This document shows positions 1 to 11,948 of a stretch of DNA of 64,000 nucleotides, piece by piece. The notes below the pieces were generated by a model. That model did no database searches and had not been told where the DNA came from. It saw only the letters and a program-made list of their open reading frames with translations. Source of the stretch: Margaritifera margaritifera (Eukaryota; Mollusca; Bivalvia; Unionida; Margaritiferidae); the NCBI GenBank assembly GCA_029931535.1, contig JAQPZY010001436.1, positions 957,001-1,021,000 on the forward strand, in the 5' to 3' direction. Within the stretch, counting starts at the first letter, position 1. Each line of letters begins with the position of its first letter. Both the position numbers and the translations under genes were made by a program.

Positions 1-698
1 CCTGAAATAAATCAATTTTATAAAACAATAGTTAAATCATCACATTAAGAAACTGGAACTATTCTTAATTATCAGAAATGTGTTATCGAGATAATAGAAA
101 TAAATTTTTGATACAAAAAGCATTATAAAAACTGGGGAAAGTATACTGCATCTTCATGCATTTATTTTAATACGTAGAGAGAACCGCGACTACTAAAAAG
201 AAAACAGAAGTTCAGAGATGTACTGCGAGATACAACTAATATTTTTCATCAATACTGAAATTAAAATACGATTTTAAAAAATATATATATTTTTCACGAG
301 CTTGTTATATACATTTAGAACTATACAAACAATGATGCCATTTCTCCGTTTATCTTCAAATAATCGTATTCCAAAATATGTTTATTTCAAGATTAAGCTG
401 TACTCAAAAATCAGGCTATGCAAAATGAATATGATTAATATAAACCTTTGATTATTGTTTACTATTTGGAAAGAGTCAAATATGATTATTTATCAGTTTA
501 AGTGTGGGATTTTTAGTCAGCAAAACTACTACCATGGTATCTGACAATATTTTTGGAATCTAGAACCTTCAGGAGAATTAGTTCACTTGATACAGGTGAT
601 GATCAATTTAACCGTCGAAGGTAGAAATTCATGAAGAATATGCTAGAGCACTCAAACAATAATACCATATATACTCGCCTATAAACCGTTACCAACTG

Positions 699-763
699 CA
701 AACTTCATAGACCCAGATCTGCCGTCGCATAATGCGCCGGCAGGTCTGGGTCATTGCAGTTTG
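699..763. repeat. Hairpin 1 of a tandem pair (32-bp arms)
   Basis: Seen directly: arms 699-730 and 732-763 pair around a single unpaired base (731), with about four mismatches and one G-T wobble. The ends read caaac...gtttg and the inner stem contains agatctgccgtcgcat. GC content is far above the flanks. Its stem core is shared with the next hairpin, so both belong to one family. Inference: a short non-autonomous palindromic element or the end structure of a mobile element; I recall similar GC-rich palindromes as abundant in bivalve genomes but cannot name the family. Confidence 0.85.
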
Positions 764-782
764 TAAGGACTAATCAGTAGAA

Positions 783-847
783 CAAACAACATAGACCCTG
801 ATCTGCCCGCGCATTATGCGACGGCAGATCAGGGTCTATGTTGTTTG
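783..847. repeat. Hairpin 2 of a tandem pair (32-bp arms)
   Basis: Arms 783-814 and 816-847 pair with only two adjacent mismatches and a one-base loop (815). The 19-bp spacer 764-782 separates it from hairpin 1. At the equivalent stem position hairpin 1 has A715-T747 while this copy has T799-A831, so the pair is swapped but pairing is kept. The outer stem reads caaacaacatagaccctg on the left side. Confidence 0.88.
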
Positions 848-1689
848 CATTTGGACTTGGTTAATACGTGAGAATATACGGTAGTTTAATACTAATGACA
901 GAAACATTTATTTTTCATGTAGTTGCTCTAAGTTAACATCTACAAATTTAATGCAACCGATTGCACAAAACCTTCGCAAGAGATACGTTCTTATTGTATC
1001 TAAAGACAACAGAGCAAACGAATATGTATGAGTTACACGTGTTAAATTGGTGGATAGATTTTTCAAATTAGTAAAGCAGAAACATTTCTCTTCAAAAGAA
1101 AAGAGATGCAGTATTTGCCAGTATATGATAGAAAAACTAAATAAAATACAAACATGGAAAGTTTATGCGGAACATTGCGACGGAAGTGAAGAGTACGTTG
1201 GTCTTTGGGCAGATCATTTTATTCCACTGTTGTTGAGGATTAAACGTGACTCCATGAAGCACCGACTACCTTTCCATGTTTGAGTTCAAAATAAAATTTA
1301 GAACAAACTGGAGTTCTTAAATAGAATGTGTTTAGATGGCCTGAAATGTAATGGTTTGATTCACCGTACTGAAATAACAACAAATCAGGCTTTTATATAT
1401 TTGATCTGTCATACATACATGCATACACATATATATTCATTTATTCAGACGGACAAGTAATAGAAATCCAAAACGACATACAAACACGTTATGAAACGTT
1501 TAAATATGAACCTTGATGATCGACATTTACAAGAATATCCTTTGTTCAACTAGTCCTTTTTCTGATCGCGTACCATTATTGTTCACATGTTAATTACGTT
1601 GCTACTGTTACTCCTACCTGTTTGTCGTTAATGCTTGATCACAATCAATACATAAATTCAGGGTCTCATATGGAAGCATTTCTCTAGGC
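848..1689. other. Unassigned AT-rich stretch
   Basis: Holds one 78-codon open frame (1047-1283, plus) with a single CSIC cysteine pair and no motif I recognise. There is no credible splice context or codon signal, so I do not call it a gene. Confidence 0.4.
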
Positions 1690-1731
1690 GAGAGAGAGGG
1701 AGAGAGAGGGAGAGGGAGGGAGAGAGAGCAG
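1690..1731. repeat. (GA)n-rich microsatellite, interrupted
   Basis: Runs of gagaga broken by ggg steps. Lies just upstream of a dispersed repeat copy (1775-1900). Confidence 0.8.
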
Positions 1732-1774
1732 TTTATTTTGTAGCCATATCTTCTGTTGTTTTTTGTCCAAGCTA

Positions 1775-1900
1775 AATGCCACTTGATTAGAACCTACTTA
1801 TTGAATCAGGGTATGCTTTATTACTTACAGCTTGCGTCAGGTAGATACTACACATACCAGTTTGTGACTCGATTCATGCTGTATATTCAGCTATGTCGAA
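1775..1900. repeat. Dispersed repeat R2, copy 1 (partial)
   Basis: Starts gccacttgattagaa, then a diverged body. The same start and order of motifs recur at 16925-17115 and 43478-43660. No coding potential. Class unknown; a SINE or MITE relic is possible. Confidence 0.6.
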
Positions 1901-2233
1901 TAATCTTAGGGTGAAAATTGCAATCATCTATTTTTACTGTCTCGAGATTTCGCATATCTGATTCATTTCCTTTTCTTACATGTTACAAGTCATAGTATAT
2001 GGATTTGTAGAGTTGCAGTTTCCAGAAAATATAGAAAATATTTGCATTAACAATCTTTATTTCAACTCATGGGATTTTTTTTGTGTTTGATTTTGTTTGT
2101 TTGTCTGTTTGCTTTTCTTTTGGGGGTGCTTTTTTAAAAGATGCTGGGCAAATGTACTCATGACTACATCGTATCCCCCTATTTCTAAATAAATTTCTCA
2201 AGTGAGCTTCTTGTCAGAAAAGGCTACCTCAGT

Positions 2234-2238
<5 letters not shown>

Positions 2239-2303
<65 letters not shown>
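2239..2303. repeat. (TA)n microsatellite
   Basis: About 32 uninterrupted TA units; self-complementary and cruciform-prone. Confidence 0.97.
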
Positions 2304-2305
<2 letters not shown>

Positions 2306-2455
2306 CCAACGCATAAACATCTATTTCTAAGCCAATATACATATCTTTCTAAGCAAGGCGTTCAACATATGTTGAAATTTCAAGTTTTGTTTAGAAGCTG
2401 CTTTCCGTGATTAAAATACAAAGTTAACAATCGGAAATGTGTTGATTCAACTGGA

Positions 2456-4250
2456 TAATAATAATAATAATAACGATAAAATACTTTATTTATTCTTGAT
2501 GGACTGTAGATCCGAAGTCTCATCTCGCACAGGGTCGAGATATATTAAAATGTATAGTAATAACATTACGTACAATAACATTTATGAACTGTATAAGAAC
2601 AACAATAAAAAATGAGGTAACATGAAACAATTGTAAAAAGTAATTCTTGATTTTGGCATCAAAAATGCTTAACTTTGTTTCAAATGAAATAAGTTGTAAA
2701 AAAAAGTTTTTACATAGTTGATTTGTTTATTTCATGATAGCGTCATCAACTGTGACTCCTAAAAGTTTTTCACGAGTGACACATTCATGCTTGTCATGTC
2801 CGCAGTATACTGAAAGATTTGCTTGCCTTCGCCTCTCCTTGTGAGTAGTGTCCATTAATAAACATTGGTGCTTTGAGAATGCATGCATATATGTTGGATG
2901 GTACATTAAGTTGAAAGGTTTGCAATGTCAGAATTTATTTTAGTTTCAATTTCAGCAATATTGGTACTTACAGCTTGAGGAGCTCTGAACATAAACATAT
3001 CAGTATAGTCAATATGAAAGGGAGGTAACTGATAAACAGTAAATTGAAAAGGGGTTCTAAAATTGGCCTGTGCACATTGTTTTTAGTAACATGAGAATGG
3101 TCGCTTAAGACAGAGTTAAAACAAATAGTGTCAGATCTGCTTTTCTAAATTTAGGCTAAAATAAGTGTTAAATCTGAACATCAATAAATTCCTCATTTTC
3201 TGTAGCAAAATATTGGGATCGACGAGGCCAAATGCTTTTCTAAGATCGAGCAATAATAAACCTAAAAGATTTCCTTTACCTAGTCCCTGATGCCAAGATG
3301 TATCAATGTTTGTAAACAGGAGTGGAAGTTTCTAAAACCTGATTGAGTCTTGGATAACAAATCATGTGTTGATAAAAAGGAATAAAAATGATGACATGTG
3401 ATTCCAGTAGTTGTGACAGAGTAGAAAGTATAGAAACTGGCCTATACATTTATTTATCGTTTATTGACCTTTTTCTGAAGAGAGGTGTGCTTTAAAGCAG
3501 ATTTCTATTGGTCGGGAAAGAATCAGTTTTTATAGCTTAGTTCATAATGAAGGTAGTGCTTTCATGGAAATAATTAGCACCATTTTATAACAATTGTGCA
3601 CTCAGTTCATCTAGTCAAGCAAATATTTTAGTATCGATGGATTCAAAAATGTAAGAACATCTTAATATTGAATAGGTGGAATTTCAAACTTAGTACCTTG
3701 TAGAAATTAGTTAGTTATAACGTAACTCTGACTGTTACACAATTTAATGTATTCTTGGGCGACATTGGTAAGAAGTCATTTAAAAGATGTCCTATTTTTT
3801 GCTGTCTCTAATGTTTGACCTGTCTGTTGTTGAAAAGGTAAGGTTTGGTACTTTTTAATTCGATATATTATGTAGGAATTATTTCTAAAACTTGTTTGTG
3901 GTGTCAATACATTGACCTAAGATACTGTTGTTGACATCTTTATTTCCTTTTCGAAGAAGACTAGTTACGGTATTCCTCCATTTGTTGTAGAGAGTTGAGT
4001 TATTACATTTATGTTTATCTCTGATTTTCATTGCGATATTCATAACCCAATTCCAGCAATCATGTTTTGCCAGATTGCACTGTAATTTACACATCTTTTG
4101 AACCTGCATAAAAGCGGACAAACCAATTGTATTTCCTTTGGTGTTCCATAACGTTACAATAACTTTCATAGCATTCACTGTACTACACAAATTTTGTATA
4201 TTGTGCGTTTTATTTGGCATACATCGAGTCTGCTGAAAGACCATCTTAAA
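2456..4250 (-). mobile_element. Decayed LINE (CR1/Jockey-type RT), relic 1
   Basis: Read on the minus strand in several frames, the region gives successive blocks of a LINE ORF2. A linker with KWRNTVTSLLRK lies in 3885-4244. RT start VSILSTLSQLLESHV is near 3385-3440, a LLSKTQSGFRN-like block near 3325-3365, the RT aspartate block DLRKAFGLVDPNILL near 3205-3255, and a post-RT block with NLSTMYH and CLLMDTT near 2800-2960. The 3' end is a (TAA)n tail, seen on plus as ataataataataataa at 2457-2473. Many frameshifts and stops show it is dead. The endonuclease part is missing or unrecognisable. Clade is inferred from the DLRKAF and SGFR style only. Confidence 0.75.
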
Positions 4251-4681
4251 ATGTTCTAATTGTTTAAGAGCATGTTAAACTATTATGATCCTTCAGGTGT
4301 TAGACCATTTTTGTTTGCTCTTGAAGTTGAAGTTGCTTAAGAACGTGGAAATGGGTTAATAGGGTTTATGTGGTATTTACAAGCCTTGTATGGAGATACG
4401 AACAGTACAAGCTAATCGTGAATAGGATGCAGCAACTGTAGCAAGAGAAAAATGTCTGATTTAATACGAGGTTCTCCGTTCATGAATAATACAGAGATTA
4501 ATTTTATGCTTTTGAAATACTTTTCTCCGAGTTATCAACTTATAATTGCAACTGCCCAAAGGCGATATAATTCTTTCATAACACAGAAGTTAAAAGATGT
4601 GTACACAGTCTGACTGCTTGTTCCCAATAATCTGCAGTGAAGAAAGACCTGAGTACATGCCTTTTGTTGTTTTTAATTTAA

Positions 4682-4746
4682 TTTTTTTTTCTTTCTGTTT
4701 TGTTTTTATTTTTGTTTTGGTGAGGGGAGGGGTTTGTGGGGGTGGA
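4682..4746. repeat. T-rich to G-rich tract
   Basis: Oligo-T runs followed by gaggggaggggtttgtggg; one of several T(n)-to-G(n) junctions in this orientation in the window. Confidence 0.7.
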
Positions 4747-4908
4747 TTTTAATACCATAATAATGGCGATTCACCCTAAGTTCTGTGCATTTTCGACTCG
4801 TATAATTGAATATATGAACAATCAAATATGTATTTGATAATTTTATGAATGTATATTAATTTTTAAAGTGTCTACTAGCATTATTAATCCATATATTGCC
4901 TTCAAATA

Positions 4909-4911
<3 letters not shown>

Positions 4912-4969
<58 letters not shown>
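4912..4969. repeat. (TA)n microsatellite
   Basis: About 29 TA units. Confidence 0.97.
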
Positions 4970-4973
<4 letters not shown>

Positions 4974-6588
4974 ACCCAGCCTTTATTTCTTATTTTGCTC
5001 TTATTACCAGATAATACGTACATTTTGGTCAACATATGTCTTTACAATGCATCCATTTAGCATAACTAATTCCTTAATAATAGATCAAGAATGGAAACAG
5101 ACCTAATGATAAATTTAAGGTACCTTCCTCAATTGTAAAAAAAAAATCTGCATTTCTTTAACATATTTATAAAGTTCTTAAGTTACACTCGAATCAGTCT
5201 TCCACGCACTTGTTTTATTCTCATAGGCACAGGGGCGGCGTGTTTATATTTTGCAATTTTTTTTCATTTGTATTTTATGCTCTAGATACAATACGGGACA
5301 TTAACATGTCGTTTATGCCTCTATACCAAAATAATCACTCTTTGGATATACGTTATATGTATCTTGTAGCTTATATGTGGTGATTATTAGGGAACCTATT
5401 TGAAAATTCTATAAGTAAATCATTTGCATGAAATTTTCTCAGAGTAGTTTCTACTGAGATTATGAAACTAGTGAAGTCTCCAAAAATGTAAATTTATCAG
5501 ATAACTTGTTTCTCCCAAGAATTCTATGCATTGTCCAACATAAACAACAGGTAAAACAATCATGGCTTGACACATTGTTCTTGCAGTGCCTATGTAAAAC
5601 TGTTGCTAAAATCATTTTCTCTCGATATCATCGATTCTATACACATGCCGGCAAATATGCGGAGGTACTATGTTAGATCAGTGAAACCTGATTCGCAAAC
5701 TAATACAGAAGTGCATTGTACTCTGTTAGGGACATAGCAAGATAAAAGCAGAAAATGTATTTATATGTCTGAAATGCACATGATTGTAAAAGATTCCAAA
5801 ATTACTTTCTACATTACTGTCTGTTGCTTAAGTAGAAATAATTGTTTTGTTACATTATTATGCCGCACATGCTCAGGCACATCTGTCATCTGTATTATTT
5901 TCCACTGTCTTTTTTTGTTGAAATGGTAAATGTTAAAGTAATTGCCTATTCCAATCACTATTTGTCCATCTGTTTCTTATTGTTTTGTGGGTAATGTTTT
6001 CAGACATATTATTTCCTAACAAAACATAACGTTCGACATTTCTGAATGCAAGTTGAGTGAAACACCCGAAGCTTTATCAGAACGGCAACTCAAAAGGTAT
6101 AAATGTTCTTAGGTGCTTGACATTAAAGCTTACTACTCTGTAAGTGTACAGAAGAGTTTATCCAGCACTAACGAAATTAATAAACACACAGAATATTTGT
6201 ATGCAGGTGAGTAGCCTTTTTAGATCTATAATAGACCGACCATTTAATTTTATCTGTGTTTGTGTGTATCCGGGAAAAATTTGTGGGGGAGGGAGCCGTC
6301 TTTTTTCGAGCCGTGATTGTTTTTCTTGTACCTCAAGACAATTTATTTTTTCAACTAATATAATGGATATAATAGGTTCTTTATGTCATTAAATTAAAGC
6401 AAGAATATTTTTTTCTTCAAATCCCAGCCCCCGCCCTCTGCTCCCCACCCCTACTAGAGAAAATTAAATGGTCCTAATGAACAACTTTAAGAAAAATAGA
6501 ATGTTCAAGACGAGAAAGTTATCCAAACATTTCTGAGACGTTATCGTTGTATAACAAGAGAAGCAATAAGATTAGTCATTATTGTCAA
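4970..6588. other. Unassigned AT-rich stretch
   Basis: No repeat family, RNA gene or conserved reading frame recognised. The longest open frame (82 codons, 6144-6392 plus) has no motif. A purine/pyrimidine-skewed patch (cccagcccccgccctctg) lies near 6423-6442. Confidence 0.4.
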
Positions 6589-6723
6589 GTGGGTGTTAAA
6601 AATATATATTGCGTAGTGGGTGTTGAAAATATATATTGCATAGTGGGTGTTGAAAATATACATTACATAGTGGGTGTTGAAAATATATATTGCATAGTGG
6701 GTGTTGAAAATATACATTGCACT
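6589..6723. repeat. 27-bp minisatellite, 5 copies
   Basis: Exactly 5 x 27 bp, each starting gtgggtgttgaaaatata. Because 27 is divisible by three, the array makes a short repetitive open frame (VGVENIYCI units) that is not evidence of a gene. Confidence 0.95.
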
Positions 6724-6950
6724 CTGAATTAAACAAATCTTAGCTAGAACTAAGACACATCAAATTCTTTTAACTTTAATCGATACTTTACACTTACCAA
6801 AATATTATGTATTTAAAAACAGTACACAACAAAAATACAAAACGCATGAGGACTTAACATTCTTGAAAAAACACAAATGAAATAAATATCTTGTTCTTCC
6901 GATCCTAAGAAAGTAGCTTGAAATTTCAAGTAAAAGAAATATGGGTTCTG

Positions 6951-6953
6951 CAC

Positions 6954-7011
<58 letters not shown>

Positions 7012-7021
7012 ACACACACAC
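6951..7021. repeat. (CA)n microsatellite
   Basis: Nearly pure CA repeat with single interruptions near 6958 and 7007. The open frames on both strands across it are artefacts. Confidence 0.97.
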
Positions 7022-7244
7022 GTCAGATTACATCTGTGTTATTCTCCGATAAGCCAATTTTTGGTTTTCTTCGTCTTGCTCCTAATCATTCCAATTTTAC
7101 TACTATATTCGATTTATTTAATCCGGTAATCTTTTTAAACTATTCTGGTGGGTTTTTTAATTAATATTTGCATTAGTCTAGAAAAAAAGACAAAAAGATT
7201 AATAACTAGTTATTTAATGGTGATATCATCTACTAAAGAATAGA

Positions 7245-7990
7245 CAATAAGGTTACTGTATTGCGCCATCGTCTATGATAGCATGAGAAATAACAGCACT
7301 ATAATACGCCATCATCTATTAGAGCATGGGCAATAAAAGTACTCCAATGCTCCATCATCTATTAGAGCGTGGAAAATAAAAGTACTTTAATGCGCCATCA
7401 TCTATTAGAGCCTGGAAAATGCGAGTACTATAGTGCGCCATCATGTATTATAGCATGGGCAATAAAGGTACTCCAATGCGCCATCATCTATTAGAGCATG
7501 AGCAATAAAAGTACTCCAATGCGCCATCATCTATTAGAGCATGGGCAATAAGAGTATTATAGTCCGCCATCATCTATTAGAGCGTGGGCAATACAAGTAC
7601 TGTATTGCGCCATCATCTATAAGGTCATGGGCAATACAAGTAATATAGTGCGTTATCATCTATTAGAGCATGGGCAATAAAAGTACTCTAATGCGCCATC
7701 ATCAATTAGAGCGTAGGCAGTCCAAGTACTATAGTGCACCATCATCTATTATAGCATTGGCAATAAGAGTACTTTAAAGACAATCATGCTGGTATTCAGT
7801 CTTGGATCATCGATTATAACTTAGGCAATAAGAGTACTTTAAGGTCAATCTTGCACTATACAGTCCAGGATCATCTATTATAGCATAGGTAATAAGAGTA
7901 CTTTAAAGATAATCCTGCTGTCTATAGTCCAAAATCATTTACAAGAGTATGAATACAAATGTACTGTATAGACAATCTTGCTGCTCATCG
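7245..7990. repeat. Degenerate 43-44-bp minisatellite passing into 64-65-bp units
   Basis: From about 7245 to 7745 the unit is 43-44 bp, with core gcgccatcatctattaga and caataaaagtactcc. From about 7745 to 7990 the same core recurs every 64-65 bp with an added block (ctttaaagacaatc, then a tcttgctg / cagtc segment). About 16-17 units, 10-25% diverged, so it is old. Confidence 0.9.
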
Positions 7991-8126
7991 GTCCAGGAGG
8001 TAGTGTATTGTAAAAGTGGCAAAAGCTACGTAATAGTGACACGTGTGCTAGGTCAGATGTGATGGGCACTATTTAATATAGGCAGTCTTAACTATGAACC
8101 CATACTTTTCAATTGCATATATAGAC

Positions 8127-8225
8127 AGCTCGTTGAGGAAGGCCATTCCATGCCAGTTTAGCTCGTTGAGGAAGACCATTCTATGCCAGTTTAGCTCGTT
8201 GAGGAAGACCATTCTATGCCAGTTT
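8127..8225. repeat. 33-bp tandem repeat, 3 copies
   Basis: Three consecutive 33-bp units starting agctcgttgaggaag at 8127, 8160 and 8193, with few differences between units. Confidence 0.95.
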
Positions 8226-8754
8226 CAGGGATATTCTATATAATCATGTTTAACCTTACGCGACATTGATGTCCCAAAAATAATGTGACAAAAAAGAGGC
8301 AAGAATTAATGGGGTGTGCAGTCTTTCCAAAGCGAGATCCTAAAATGGCATGTCTTCTGTTCTTTGTAAGAATATCGTTTGAACTTATTCCAAAAATATT
8401 TGCAGTATTTTAAACGCCTGATTTTATTGTTGTGTTCTACAGACGGTCACTCAAAACGTCATAAATATATATTCTTTTTCCCAGAAACGATTAAAGTTTC
8501 TGTTGAATTTGAACGTGAATTTAAAGATAATCAATATCATATGTAAATTAACACTGTCACTTTCGAAACAATAGTAAACACAAAGCGGATCCGATGATGG
8601 AATTCAATATTTAGTAACTCTACAATGAACGCTCCAAATATTTTTTTCCTCTTTATTGGCACAGTTCCAGTTTCGATGATAGTTTAGGGATCAGTTTGAA
8701 CTCTTACGTCATAAACCAAAACTATGATTTGTTTTCATACTTTTGTACCATGAT

Positions 8755-8870
8755 TGTTCCGATTCAGTTCGACTGATTAAGCTATGAATAAGTCAAGCAT
8801 TAGATAACTCTTGGTGATTCCCGAGTGTCCGACTATAGTGGAGACTTTTTGTCGTCAATAATTGTCACTA
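8755..8870. repeat. Dispersed repeat R3, copy 1
   Basis: Core cgactgattaagc, an ataagtcaagc segment, then ttggtgattcccgagt. Related segments lie at 21145-21215, 52790-52880 and 62750-62845, all in the same orientation. Confidence 0.55.
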
Positions 8871-9997
8871 AATCATGTATTAGACACAAGAATTGCATTA
8901 AACATGAACATCTGCCTCAAAGTATTGTTAAAAAACAGATAAATTTGAACGAATAGTTGGACTTGATACTTCTAGCCTCTAAATATAACAAATTATTAAG
9001 CCGTGTTTTGCCGGGTCTTTGTTGGTACAATAACTATTCATATTTTTCAGTGTAGGACCTTAACTGATGTCTAATAGTAATTTCCTACGTTTGTATTTAT
9101 TTTAGGTTGTAAATTTACACAAGTAATATTAGCATTTTTATATTTAGTGTCTCAGAAAAATGACAAAAACTTGAGGTTATTAACATGGGACTTACATACA
9201 ATATTTGATGCAACGACATTGGGAGTTATTCCTTAAAAGGGAGGAAGGGCTTCTTCTTCTTTAAACTTCAAATAAATGGGACAAGTAACTAACGTGACTT
9301 TTATAGTGTATGTCATGCTTGGGGATATTTCGATTTATGTTAAAAATATTTAAAAGAAAAATATGCGGAATCTTCAGGATTTCCTGAATTTGACGAAAAC
9401 CGGTACAAAAAGAATCCGATGTACTTGCGTTTTTTTAAAAAAAATCTATTGGTTTATTTGCTTGAATAAATAACTATCTCTGTTTTGATTTTAATCCCTT
9501 AACTCCTTTGACTTTCTACCATAGCTTATATTACTCCCTGCTTCGAAAGATATTATATATTTCACTTAGAATCGATTGAAGGGACATTCACATTTTCTAT
9601 CATTGAACTGCTTGGTGAAAACTAAGTCTGAAACTGAAGCCAAATCCAGATATATTTACCTAGCAGCAACCAAAGTCTTCGATTTTCCAATGAATTTAGT
9701 TATTCTACCACTGCGGCTAAATGATTTGTACCCTAGATTTAAGAACTAGGTCAATAATTTGTCACAAACGGTACCAATTAAGAACTTTTTACGCGCTAAT
9801 TTGCCAGTTTATGCGCCAACTCAGAATTCGGTAATTGTATCAAGAAAGATCCTAAAACTAACAAGTAGATTATACATACTCCAATGTATCGGCCTTGGTT
9901 TCAGATGGCCATGTAAATCTGCCCTGTACAAATAAAATTGATACGCAGCTAAATATATCTTTCCTTAGATGCCTTTATTCGTACTTTTTAAATCAAT

Positions 9998-10004
<7 letters not shown>
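8871..10004. other. Mostly unassigned stretch with a weak R5-like segment
   Basis: Around 9700-9830 the text ttattctaccactgcggct followed by aggtcaataatttg resembles 37850-37960 (ttattccactactgcgct ... gaggtcaatag). Nothing else recognised. Confidence 0.4.

Positions 10005-10069
<65 letters not shown>
10005..10069. repeat. (TA)n microsatellite
   Basis: About 32 TA units; explains the (IY)n open frames here. Confidence 0.97.
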
Positions 10070-10073
<4 letters not shown>

Positions 10074-10465
10074 TTTTTCTGTTGTTTTCTCAGTATAAAA
10101 ATTGGACATCACAATCTACATTATGCGATAAAGCTATCCTATCACCCTTTGATGAACAAAAATGGACACTGGATGAAACTGTGATTGTCTGTATATGTGG
10201 GCTGTTTGGGGAGCTATCCACATTTTATAAAAGAATAGATACAATCATTAATTTCTGACCATCATTACATGTTTTAATGATACTATTTCATCTTTATGGT
10301 CGTATAATCCAAAAGCGGGGAAATATCAATGGTTTTCTTTATAATGCATGATATTAAAGATAAAAGACAGATTTATCCTTGACCCTGACGGTTTTGTCGA
10401 CCATTCCAATATAATCTCAGAAGCATCGGCTAGAGTAAATGAATCCCAGAGTGTTTATCCTTAGT

Positions 10466-10511
10466 CGGTCATCTCTCTGTCTCTCTGTCTCTCTCTTCTC
10501 TCTCTCTCTCT
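10466..10511. repeat. (TCTC/TG)n pyrimidine tract
   Basis: ctctctgtctctctgtctc-type imperfect microsatellite. Confidence 0.85.
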
Positions 10512-11230
10512 GGGTGCGGATCAAGCGGCGGAGAGAGTGATGCGGAACAGGCGGGTCCCCCTCCTCTCCTAGAAAATGAGTGCGAAACAACTCGAACGTC
10601 TCCTACAATAAGTTTTCTTTACAGTTAGTTGGGTATAAGTGTGCCCAAGAAACGCGTAAAATGCAGGAGATCTGGTGGACTCCTTGCTTACTTGTTTACG
10701 CCCCATTCACCCACCCACCCAAGCGATATGTTTGGATCCACTCCTGGAGAGAGAGTGAAGGAATGGCACTGATATAGTAAATAAGGTTAGATAATTATAA
10801 CTCGTTCCAAACAGGAATTGAAGCCCTGTCGCAAGTAACGGCTCATATTGCCTAGATCTTAAGTACCAGGGCCCTAACTCACACGGAAATGTACTATTCC
10901 CTCCAAAACAATGGAACAAGGTCGAAGGTAAGGACTCAATGCACTCTCCTCGCAAAGGACTGCAGGCAGTAAGCCCGTCCTCACTCACCTCTGCCACCAG
11001 AGACACTTTTGGGCGCATTTTGCCAGTGGCGGCGCGAGGGTTCGAGGCATGGGGGTAATGTTCTTTAGTGGCGCCCCTACTTTGCCACAAAGAACAGTTT
11101 TTATGTCAGTTCCAACATCCAACCCACTTCCCTCAACGCCACGGTTACAGCTGTAAAAAAAAAACACTCCCGACGACGCCCCCTCTCGCCCGGAGCCTGA
11201 GGGAAATTTCCTCCCCCCCCCCTCGAGTTC
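10512..11230. other. Locally GC-rich, unidentified block
   Basis: GC content rises well above the flanks, with ggcggcgcgagg near 11030 and a run of ten C near 11211-11222. Open frames on both strands (up to 135 codons, extending to 11508) overlap each other and have no conserved motif. Phrases such as a tggcgcccct end resemble degenerate ends of DNA transposons, but I see no terminal inverted repeats or target duplication. Possible imported or transposon-derived segment; identity unknown. Confidence 0.35.
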
Positions 11231-11948
11231 CTGGTTATCGCCAAAGACATTTTCATAGTCATTAAAGAAGACGCTTTATTAACTAAACATGATAAATGCT
11301 GAAAGAGAGTGGTATCTATGCAATATTTTTTTACATTGTTACCATGATACATTTCATTAGAAAAAGCAAATAACTTGTACGCACTCTTACTCAGTGACTC
11401 TCGTGTGTAAGTCATAAATGACTGACATAATTTGAATAAAATCATAACGTATTCATGCTTAAGGCCTGTAGGCAACAATACTTTGTGGTCGTTTCTCGAT
11501 GAAGCCATATTTACCCCTCAGTAGATTGTCTTGTACAATTGAGGTACATCTTTACACAACAGTACGCTGTGGTTATTTTGTAATTAGAATTCATAACAAA
11601 AAATTGGCAAAGAAGAACCTCTGCGTAATTTCATTAATTATTAATTACTAATTATAGTTATAATTACATACTTGTATGGCTTAGATACTAGATACATTTA
11701 TTATACCCTTCGTTGCCTTGCTCGTAATTTAATATAAATTTACCCAATTTGTGTTTGGAAATGATATGCAATGGGAAATTTGTCAAGAATTATTTAGAAT
11801 TTAAGCGTGATTGCATTATATGAGAATGTGCCACACTTAATTGAAAGCAATGAATTTGAAAAGAAATTGAATTAATGTGACTTTTCATTGAATATCTGTG
11901 TTAACCTGGACTTTAAGATAAAGATCACACTTACTTTATCAATTCTGG

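Noticed and set aside
1047..1283. 78-codon frame MVDRFFKLVKQKHFSSKEKR...
   Set aside because: No recognisable domain, no repeat partner and a length expected by chance.
10790..10890. Minus-strand agggcttcaattcctg as a Pol III B box
   Set aside because: Upstream part does not give an A box or stem pairing; too weak to list as a SINE.
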